Of a stretch of DNA of 9,886 bases, positions 1 through 7,466 are shown one piece after another. Position numbers and translations under genes: made by a program. Position 1 is the first letter of the stretch. Each line of letters starts with the position of its first letter. Source of the DNA: Halobacteria archaeon (lineage in GTDB: Bacteria > Pseudomonadota > Gammaproteobacteria > UBA9214); assembly GCA_013041945.1 (NCBI GenBank), contig JABDRC010000144.1:1-9886 (forward strand), in the 5' to 3' direction. Below the pieces are notes generated by a model. That model was not told the origin of the DNA. It saw only the letters and a program-made list of their open reading frames with translations, and searched no databases.

Positions 1-1657
<1,657 letters not shown>

Positions 1658-1661
<4 letters not shown>

Positions 1662-3079
1662 TTGCCTCCCCGCTGCACAACGGTGCGGGGGTCGAAGGCA
1701 TCACGCACGGCATCGGAAAAAAGATTGGCGGCCAGCACCAGCGTGAACATGAACAGGAACGCCGACAGCAACGACCACCAGACCACCGGCTCGCGCGCCA
1801 TCTCCAGCCGGGCCCCGTTGATCATGTTCCCCCAGCTGTTCATGGTTGGATCGACACCCACGCCGACATAGGACAGCACGGCCTCGGCCAGCACCAGTCC
1901 GCTGAAATCCAGCACCACGGTGATCAGCACGATGTGCATGACATTGGGCAGGATATGCCGCGTCATGATGCGGCTGTGCGAAACACCGAACGATACCGCG
2001 GCCTGTATGTATTCGGACTCGCGCAGTTTCAGCGATTCACCCCGCAGCAGGCGGCACAGACCGGTCCAGCTGGTAATGCCGAGGATGATACAGAGAAACA
2101 ACAGGCGGATATCCGAACGTTCCAGCGTTGTTTCGAACAATTCCGGGTGATTGGCGATATAGACCTGCAGCATGAGGATGGCGGCGGCAATCAGCAGGAC
2201 ACCCGGGATCGAATTCAGGGTGGTATAGATGTACTGCACGACATCGTCGATCCAGCCGCGGGCATAGCCGGCCATGATACCCATGAAGATGGCAAACGGC
2301 AGCATCACCAGCGTGGTCAGTGTACCGATCAGCAGGCCCGTGCGGATGCTCTTGAGCGACAGGTAAAGGACATCCTTGCCGACCTTGTCGGTTCCCAGCA
2401 CGTGGTAGACCGATGCCAGGTTGATAACCAGGAAAATAACGGCCAGCAGCAGTGTCAGCGTCAGCAGCATGATATGCCACGGGATGTCGGTGCGCCGGGT
2501 AAATATTCGCTGCAGCATGTCCTTGCTGCTGCAGCCGTGTCTGCGTGCCAGTGCCAGTGCAAGCAGCAGGCTCAGCAGCGCACCGGCCAGCACGGCCTGC
2601 AGCAGCGACAGGCCCGTGCGCCGGGCGATATCCGCCGCCTTGTCGTCCAGCCCGTCACCCAGGTGTCGTCCGCCGTATTCCAGGCGCGGATAGATGCGTG
2701 CCTGGCCGCCGTCCGGCAGGTCGACGTTTTCCTTGATATAGAGGTGCGTGGCAAACGGCGCCGAGTAACTTTTTTCCTCGCGCGTACGCAACGTCCCCGT
2801 CAGGACATCGAGCGCACTCAGCACCTCAATGGCATAGTGTGTCTCCGACGCGGCGTCGTTTGCCTCGAGCGCCACGCGGTAATGCAGCGAATCCAGCAGG
2901 CCGATCACGATAAACGCCAGCAGGATGACCACCGAGGACATTGCGATGCGCCCCTGGAAGATGCGCTGCCAGGGACGCCGGATATGCGGCTTGCGCCGTG
3001 CGTAAAAGATAAATACCACAACCAGCGCGGTCAGCAGAAACAGCAGTGCATCCGTCCAGAGAATGACCGGCTTGATCAT
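1658..3079 (-). CDS. Peptide ABC importer, second permease (YejE/DppC-like) with an enlarged N-terminus
   Basis: Inner-membrane channel subunit of the importer, 473 aa; E. coli YejE has 341. The C-terminal part, about residues 228-473, is a normal permease domain. It has the family entry motif in altered form (GTDKVGKDVL, 229-238), the ATPase-contacting EAA loop around 357-380 (EYIQAAVSFGVS... ending LPN), and a tail ending DAVRDAFDP that closely matches the YejE tail. Before it I see four membrane segments instead of the usual one: about 5-27, 47-65, 157-178 and 202-226. A roughly 90-residue loop (66-156) is probably periplasmic, because the flanking ARRK and RRHGCSSK stretches place the neighbouring ends in the cytoplasm. 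The start is ATG with GGTGAGG 5 nt upstream, and it overlaps the previous stop by 4 nt (ATGA). The following ATPase gene overlaps in the same way. The extra N-terminal module is the odd feature; its role is unknown. Confidence 0.9.
1665..1671 (-). promoter_or_regulatory. Ribosome binding site of the fused ATPase gene
   Basis: GGGGAGG on the minus strand, inside the last codons of the upstream permease gene. Its spacing favours the second of two tandem ATG codons (6 nt, against 3 nt for the first), so the protein may begin at 1658. Confidence 0.6.
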
Positions 3080-4053
3080 GTCAGCCTCACCCTGGGATCG
3101 ACGATGGTATAGGTGATATCCACCAGGATCAGTCCGATGATGTACAGGACGGTCCCCAGGAACACCATGGCGCGGACGACGGCGAAATCCTGGTTGCGGA
3201 TGGCGTCAATGGTATAGCTGCCGAGTCCGGGGATGGCGAAGAACGACTCGGTCAGGAGACTGCCCATGAACAGCAGGGGCAGGACCACCACCACACCGGT
3301 CACGATCGGTATCAGTGCATTGCGCAGGATGTGACGGAACTGCACCAGCGACTCGGACAGTCCCTTGGCACGCGCCGTGCGCACGTAGTCCTTGCCGGCC
3401 TCCTCGAGAAAGAAGGTACGGTACCAGCGTGATCCCGAACCGATACCGCTGACCACGCCGATCACCACGGGCAGCACCAGGTAGCGGACCATGTCGGGTC
3501 CGACGTCATAGCCGGAGATGGGCATCAGGCGAAACAGCTTGGCGAGCAGGTACTGCCCGCCGATGATATAGAACATCCCGGAAATGGACATCAGGATGAC
3601 GCACAGGATGACGCCGGACACATCGACATAGGTGCCGCGGAAGAAGGCCATCAGCAGGGCGAAGGTAATGTTGACCAGCAGACCGAGCAACAGGGCGGGT
3701 ACTGCAATGGCCAGGCTGGGCAGCATGCGCTGCCTGATATCGTGTCCGATATCGCGCCCCTCGTCCGAATAACCGAAATCGAATGCGAACAGCCGCACCG
3801 ACTTGTCGAAGAATATCGTCTCGGTAAAGCGCCCGGACCCCTCGGCGTCACGGTTTAGCAGCAGCGGCTTGTTATAGCCGTGACTGGCCTTCCACTTCTC
3901 GATGGCCTCGGGCGTCACGCGTTTCTGGCCAAGATGCATGCGCGCCATGTCGTCGGGCGAGTTCACCACGAAAAACAGGTAGAAGGTCAGCACGTTGACC
4001 CCGATGAGGATCGGGATGGCATAGGCCACGCGCCTGATGATGTAGGCAAACAT
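3076..4053 (-). CDS. Peptide ABC importer, first permease (YejB/DppB-like)
   Basis: Inner-membrane channel subunit of the importer, 325 aa, pairing with the permease encoded next. The N-terminus MFAYIIRRVAYAIPILIGV is typical of DppB/OppB/YejB proteins: a short basic start followed at once by the first helix (about 9-30). A periplasmic region follows (about 31-110), then five further helices. The EAA loop lies at about 222-249 (DYVRTARAKGLSES... RNALIP), and the protein ends with the family signature ITYTIVDPRVRL. The frame stays open upstream to 4308, but that stretch overlaps the binding-protein gene, has no family similarity, and precedes the conserved start, so I chose ATG 4053. This ATG shares one base with the preceding stop (TGATG). 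No strong Shine-Dalgarno is visible, which suggests translation by re-initiation from the upstream gene. Confidence 0.92.
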   Translation of the reverse strand: MFAYIIRRVAYAIPILIGVNVLTFYLFFVVNSPDDMARMHLGQKRVTPEAIEKWKASHGYNKPLLLNRDAEGSGRFTETIFFDKSVRLFAFDFGYSDEGRDIGHDIRQRMLPSLAIAVPALLLGLLVNITFALLMAFFRGTYVDVSGVILCVILMSISGMFYIIGGQYLLAKLFRLMPISGYDVGPDMVRYLVLPVVIGVVSGIGSGSRWYRTFFLEEAGKDYVRTARAKGLSESLVQFRHILRNALIPIVTGVVVVLPLLFMGSLLTESFFAIPGLGSYTIDAIRNQDFAVVRAMVFLGTVLYIIGLILVDITYTIVDPRVRLT

Positions 4054-6263
4054 CAGCGGGTTGCCCCGAACGCCGACATGCGCTGCTGCCGGCGAAAGGC
4101 GAAAAAGGCCGGCAGTATCACCAGCAGGACCAGCAATAACAGTGCAATCACGGGCCACAACACCGGCCGGTTCCACTCGGCCTGCCGAGCCAGCCGCTGC
4201 GCGGGGTCGATGCGGCGGTACTTGAGCGAGTTGTTGGCCATGAGATTGGGCTTCGAGTTCAGGTACCAGCTGTGATGCAGCGAGAATTGCTTGGGAATGA
4301 TGCCCCACACCCAGGGCGCATCGTGGCGCGCGATGTCGATCATTTCATTGATCAGTTCGGCGCGCTGCGGCCCGTTGTCCATGTTTTTCATCCGGTCAAA
4401 CAGGCGGTCGAACGCGTCGTTGCGGTAGTTGGCCGCATTCTCTCCGTTCAGGCTGACCTTGCTGTTCGGCCCGTACAGCAGAAACAGAAAGTTTTCCGGG
4501 TCGGGGTAATCGGCATTCCATCCCCACTGGAAAATCTGCGATGTGCCCTTGCGCATCTTGTCCTGGAAGCGATTGTATTCCGTACCGCGGATCACCAGCT
4601 GCAGATCCAGCTTGGCAAACTGCTTGGTCAGCCAGTCCAGCCTCGCCTTGGCATCCGGTCCGGTCGAGGCTGTGTCGAAATACAGCACCAGCGGCTTGCC
4701 GGTCTCGATGTCGCGCCCTTGCGGGTAGCCCGCTTCGGCCAGCAAGCGGCGTGCCGTCTCGATCGGCTTGCGGCGCGGCCCCCTGGGCGTTGTGTCATAG
4801 ACATGGGGATTGATGCCGGCATCGCCTTCCACATAACCGAAGATACCCGGCGGTATCGGCCCCTGTGCGGGGATGCCGCGCCCGTTCTGGAAGATGGAGA
4901 TGTTCTCCTCGAAATCGATGGCAATCGAAATGGCCTGCCGCAACTTGCGGGCACGCTCGGAATACCCGCCAACCACCGGGTCCAGCATGTTGAAGCCGGT
5001 ATAGAAGATCGAGGTCGAGACGGCGGTGTTGAGGCGAATGCCCTGCTCGCGCATGGCATCGGTCAGGCTGACCTCGCCGCCGGCGCCGATGCTGACGGCC
5101 TGGTCGAAACTGTCCGAGGAGATGCCCGAGGAGTCGTAATAGCCCTGCAGAAACTTGTTCCAGTAGGGGATATTCTCCTTCTCCAGGCTGAACACGATGC
5201 GATCGATAAACGGCAGGGGCCTGCCGGCATCATTCAGCAGTCCGGCCTCCCGGTCGCCCGGTTCGCCTGTCGACGGATAGCTTTCGCCATGGAAATTCGG
5301 ATTGCGCTCGAGCACCATCTGCCGGTTCGGGTTGTTGACCGTCAGCATGTAGGGCCCGGTGCCCACCGGGTACCAGTCGAGCGTGATATTGCGTTCTTTC
5401 ATGCCCGGCCGGGAATAAAAGGCGTCCGCTTCCGCCGGTACCGGACCGAAAAACGGCATGGCCAGCCAGTACAGCAGCTGCGGGTACTTGCCGTGCAGCT
5501 TGATGCGGTAGGTATACCGGTCGATCTCATGCACACCGTTCAACGGATAGGCATGCAGGTCCAGATAGGTAGCGCCCTGCACACCCCCGGCGTCCTGCCA
5601 CACCTTGTTGAGCATCTTTGCATAGTCGCCCAGTCCCACGATGTAATCGCTCATCAGGCCAAGGATAGGAGAATGCAGACCGGGGTGTGCCAGGCGTTTT
5701 ATCTGGTAAACATAATCGGCCGCGGTCAGCTCGCGGGAACCGGTTGCCGTAAAATCGCCGAGCGAATAGACATCCGCCAGGTCCGCGGCCGTCAGATCGT
5801 GATAACGCAGTGCCCCCTGCTCATCGCGTGCAAATGCCGGGTGCGGCTGATAGCGAATACCCGGCTGAATGCTGACATCGTAGTAGCTGTAGGCCACCGT
5901 CCCGGACGGCGCATCATCCGGCAAGGCGTTGCCCTCCGCATCGAGATAGCGCGCCACCGGCAGCGAGGTTGCGGCCAGGGGAATGAGTTCATAGGGACGC
6001 TTGAGGTAGTGATACTGCAGCGGCGGCTCGTAGATCTGGCCGGTAAAGGTGACCTCGTTCGAGCTGTAGGACTGGGCGGGATCGAGGTGTTTCGGCCGCT
6101 CCGAGAACGAGGAATAGAGGATATTCCTGCCGGCATCCGCTGCCGGATACGGCCGGTTCCACGGCTGATCGCTGCAGGCCGACAACAACAGCGAAGCGGC
6201 CAGCACGAGACCGGCCACACAGGAGAAACAAGGTTGCTTGCCTACTAACGGTACCGCATGCAT
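4053..6263 (-). CDS. Peptide ABC importer, family 5 solute-binding lipoprotein with C-terminal membrane helix
   Basis: Receptor that captures peptides or similar ligands outside the inner membrane and hands them to the permeases; 736 aa, where E. coli YejA has about 604. A lipoprotein signal peptide ends in the lipobox LSAC, so C30 should be lipidated; residue +2 is Ser, not the Asp that retains lipoproteins in the inner membrane. Family 5 binding-protein features follow: SERPKHLDPAQSYSSNE (53-69), YPVGTGPYML (298-307), LRQAISIAIDFEEN (441-454), ARRLLAEAGYPQGRD (504-518) and QWGWNADYPDPENFLF (579-594). Unusually, the protein does not stop after the binding domain: a strongly hydrophobic helix (about 699-723) followed by FRRQQR should place its tail in the cytoplasm. 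It is the first gene of the operon, and its stop overlaps the next start by 1 nt. ATG 6263 is the only good start before the signal peptide. There is no clear Shine-Dalgarno, and a perfect -10 box lies 8 nt upstream. Confidence 0.92.
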   Translation of the reverse strand: MHAVPLVGKQPCFSCVAGLVLAASLLLSACSDQPWNRPYPAADAGRNILYSSFSERPKHLDPAQSYSSNEVTFTGQIYEPPLQYHYLKRPYELIPLAATSLPVARYLDAEGNALPDDAPSGTVAYSYYDVSIQPGIRYQPHPAFARDEQGALRYHDLTAADLADVYSLGDFTATGSRELTAADYVYQIKRLAHPGLHSPILGLMSDYIVGLGDYAKMLNKVWQDAGGVQGATYLDLHAYPLNGVHEIDRYTYRIKLHGKYPQLLYWLAMPFFGPVPAEADAFYSRPGMKERNITLDWYPVGTGPYMLTVNNPNRQMVLERNPNFHGESYPSTGEPGDREAGLLNDAGRPLPFIDRIVFSLEKENIPYWNKFLQGYYDSSGISSDSFDQAVSIGAGGEVSLTDAMREQGIRLNTAVSTSIFYTGFNMLDPVVGGYSERARKLRQAISIAIDFEENISIFQNGRGIPAQGPIPPGIFGYVEGDAGINPHVYDTTPRGPRRKPIETARRLLAEAGYPQGRDIETGKPLVLYFDTASTGPDAKARLDWLTKQFAKLDLQLVIRGTEYNRFQDKMRKGTSQIFQWGWNADYPDPENFLFLLYGPNSKVSLNGENAANYRNDAFDRLFDRMKNMDNGPQRAELINEMIDIARHDAPWVWGIIPKQFSLHHSWYLNSKPNLMANNSLKYRRIDPAQRLARQAEWNRPVLWPVIALLLLVLLVILPAFFAFRRQQRMSAFGATR

Positions 6264-6271
6264 GGTGGCTT

Positions 6272-6277
6272 ATTATA
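6272..6277 (-). promoter_or_regulatory. Candidate -10 box for the ABC importer operon
   Basis: A perfect TATAAT on the minus strand, ending 8 nt before the binding-protein ATG. Transcription would begin within a few bases of the start codon. No -35 resembling TTGACA lies at 16-18 nt spacing, and the extended -10 TG is absent, so an activator or another sigma factor might be needed, or the match may be chance. Confidence 0.4.
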
Positions 6278-6317
6278 ACGATCGCCATGACGGGCACCAT
6301 GGTTTCAGGCACTTCAC

Positions 6318-6346
6318 CTGACAGGTATTTTCCGGTAACGTATCGT
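6318..6346 (+). promoter_or_regulatory. Candidate sigma70 promoter of fabI
   Basis: CTGACA (6318-6323; 5 of 6 match to TTGACA), a spacer of exactly 17 nt, then TATCGT (6341-6346; 4 of 6 match to TATAAT). The predicted start near 6353 would give fabI a leader of about 57 nt. It is the best-spaced pair I see between the divergent genes. Confidence 0.5.
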
Positions 6347-6351
6347 CACCG
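6333..6351. promoter_or_regulatory. Inverted repeat over the fabI -10 region, possible operator
   Basis: Two 8-nt arms, CGGTAACG and CGTCACCG, are separated by TAT and pair with a single A-C mismatch. The repeat covers the candidate fabI -10 box, a place where a repressor dimer could act. It does not resemble the FabR operator known from E. coli. A chance palindrome remains possible. Confidence 0.25.
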
Positions 6352-6409
6352 TGACCCGTCCGTGACCGGCCGGGTACTTCCTGAATCATCGAGACACCGG
6401 GATACTGCT

Positions 6410-7195
6410 ATGGGATTCATGAGCGGCAAACGCGCGCTTATCGTCGGACTGGCCAGCAATCGCTCGATTGCCTGGGGTATTGCCCAGGCCATGTTGCGGG
6501 AAGGTGCGGAACTGGCCTTCAGTTACCCGAACGACAAACTCGAACCCCGCGTCGCCAAGATGGCAAAACAATGCAACTCGGATATCGTCCTGCCCTGCGA
6601 TGTGAGCAGCGACGAACAGATCGAGGCACTGTTTACCGATCTCGCCGACCACTGGGACGGACTCGACGTCATTGTGCATTCCGTCGCCTTTGCGCCGGCC
6701 GAACAACTTGCCGGCGATTACCTGGAGTGCGTGACGCGCGAAGGCTTTTCCATCGCCCACGACATCAGTTCTTACAGCTTCGCGGCCCTGGCCAAGGCCG
6801 GCCGGCCGATGATGCAGGGGCGCAACGCCGCCCTGCTGACACTCAGTTACCTGGGGGCCGTCAAGACCATCCCCAACTACAATGTCATGGGTATCGCCAA
6901 GGCCAGCCTGGAAGCGAACGTGCGTTATCTCGCACAGAGCCTCGGCCCGGAGGGCACTCGTGTAAATGCGATTTCCGCCGGCCCGATCAGGACGCTGGCC
7001 GCGTCCGGCATCAGCAACTTCCGCAAGCTGCTGGAAACCTTTGCGCATACCGCCCCGCTGCGCCGCAACGTGACCATCGAGGACGTCGGCAACGCCGCGG
7101 CCTTTTTGTGTTCCGACCTCGCGTCAGGCATCACCGGCGAGATCACCTACGTGGACGGCGGCTACAGCACCGTGGGTATGGCACCGTTAGAATGA
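6410..7195 (+). CDS. fabI: Enoyl-[acyl-carrier-protein] reductase, NADH-dependent (FabI)
   Basis: Cytoplasmic enzyme that reduces the trans-2-enoyl-ACP double bond in the last step of each fatty-acid elongation cycle; target of triclosan and isoniazid-type inhibitors. The 261 aa align with E. coli FabI (262 aa) almost end to end. MGFMSGKRALIVG and ASNRSIAWGIAQAM form the nucleotide-binding start. The catalytic set is Y147, Y157 and K164 (E. coli Y146, Y156, K163) in SYLGAVKTIPNYNVMGIAKAS. VNAISAGPIRTLAASGI (185-201) is the substrate-loop region, and the protein ends near YVDGGYS. The start at 6410 matches the conserved MGF; an in-frame ATG at 6287 would add 41 unrelated residues across the promoter region. 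The Shine-Dalgarno is weak. Residue 93 is Ala where E. coli has Gly. The gene faces away from the ABC operon, and its stop lies one base before a REP-like palindrome. Confidence 0.97.
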   Translation: MGFMSGKRALIVGLASNRSIAWGIAQAMLREGAELAFSYPNDKLEPRVAKMAKQCNSDIVLPCDVSSDEQIEALFTDLADHWDGLDVIVHSVAFAPAEQLAGDYLECVTREGFSIAHDISSYSFAALAKAGRPMMQGRNAALLTLSYLGAVKTIPNYNVMGIAKASLEANVRYLAQSLGPEGTRVNAISAGPIRTLAASGISNFRKLLETFAHTAPLRRNVTIEDVGNAAAFLCSDLASGITGEITYVDGGYSTVGMAPLE

Positions 7196-7196
7196 T

Positions 7197-7218
7197 GCAG
7201 GAGCGCACCGCGTGCGCG
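7197..7218 (+). repeat. REP-like palindrome A
   Basis: Head GCAGGA, then stem GCGCAC / GTGCGC (perfect, 6 bp) around loop CGC, then G. It starts at the second base after the fabI stop. The head differs from copies B-D by one base. It could form a short hairpin at the 3' end of the fabI mRNA. Confidence 0.7.
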
Positions 7219-7238
7219 GTCCGATCACCTTTAGCAAT

Positions 7239-7260
7239 CGCGCTTGCGAAGCGCTCCTAC
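7239..7260 (-). repeat. REP-like palindrome B (inverted)
   Basis: On the minus strand: head GTAGGA, stem GCGCTT / AAGCGC (perfect, 6 bp) around loop CGC, then G. It faces copy A with 20 nt between them, the inverted-pair arrangement typical of REP doublets. Confidence 0.75.
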
Positions 7261-7276
7261 CCCAAACCTGACACCC

Positions 7277-7298
7277 GTAGGAGCGGATCGAATCCGCG
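7277..7298 (+). repeat. REP-like palindrome C
   Basis: Head GTAGGA, stem GCGGAT / ATCCGC (perfect, 6 bp) around loop CGA, then G. The stem sequence differs from A and B, but pairing is kept. Confidence 0.75.
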
Positions 7299-7372
7299 AC
7301 CTGTTTGACCATAACTAATTGCGGACGCGGGGCGCCCCTGCAGCTGTCATTTTTCTTTCGGGATAATGATTT

Positions 7373-7398
7373 TTCCGTGTTCTTCCGTGGATTCCGTG
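7373..7398 (+). repeat. Three TTCCGTG heptamers in tandem
   Basis: Exact copies begin at 7373, 7383 and 7392, spaced 10 and 9 nt, so all lie on roughly the same face of the helix. Function unknown; possibly part of a dispersed intergenic repeat. Confidence 0.6.
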
Positions 7399-7408
7399 GC
7401 CATTAATA

Positions 7409-7433
7409 CACGTTTCACTTTTCACGTTTCACT
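7409..7433 (+). repeat. Direct repeat of CACGTTTCACT
   Basis: Two exact 11-nt copies (7409-7419 and 7423-7433) with a 14-nt period, separated by TTT. Each unit itself contains two TTTCAC-like steps, which suggests slippage growth. No function can be assigned. Confidence 0.6.
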
Positions 7434-7444
7434 GTGTATTTATT

Positions 7445-7466
7445 CGCGCACGCGGTCCGCTCCTAC
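7445..7466 (-). repeat. REP-like palindrome D (inverted), containing the symporter stop codon
   Basis: On the minus strand: head GTAGGA, stem GCGGAC / GTGCGC (5 of 6 pairs, one G-G mismatch) around loop CGC, then G. The TAG inside the head (7465-7463) is the stop codon of the symporter gene. Confidence 0.7.

Larger units (their letters stand above)
7299..7444. other. Intergenic DNA between REP copies C and D, no gene seen
   Basis: AT-richer than its surroundings and without a plausible coding frame or tRNA. It holds a self-complementary GGGGCGCCCC (7329-7338), a T-rich stretch (7350-7359) and two short tandem repeats listed separately. No convincing terminator for either convergent gene is visible. 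Confidence 0.6.

Noticed and set aside
4054..4308. An N-terminal extension of the first permease to an ATG at 4308.
   Set aside because: The added 85 residues are low-complexity, lie wholly inside the binding-protein gene in another frame, and precede the conserved MFAYIIRR start.
4272..6248. A 658-codon open frame on the plus strand opposite the binding-protein gene.
   Set aside because: It mirrors a well-supported gene codon for codon and resembles no family I know; long antisense frames are expected in GC-rich genes. The similar frame at 1934-3112 opposite the permease is rejected for the same reason.
6287..6409. An upstream ATG at 6287 that would lengthen FabI by 41 residues.
   Set aside because: FabI proteins begin at MGF, which matches 6410; the added stretch contains the candidate promoter.
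7321..7359. A possible terminator for fabI: GGGGCGCCCC followed by a T-rich stretch.
   Set aside because: The palindrome gives only a 3-4 bp stem with almost no loop, flanking bases do not extend the pairing, and 11 nt separate it from the T run.
7196..7462. A tRNA, small RNA or CRISPR-like array in the convergent intergenic region.
   Set aside because: There is no cloverleaf or promoter-plus-terminator pair. The repeated units alternate in orientation, with uneven spacing and built-in palindromes, which fits REP elements instead of a CRISPR array.
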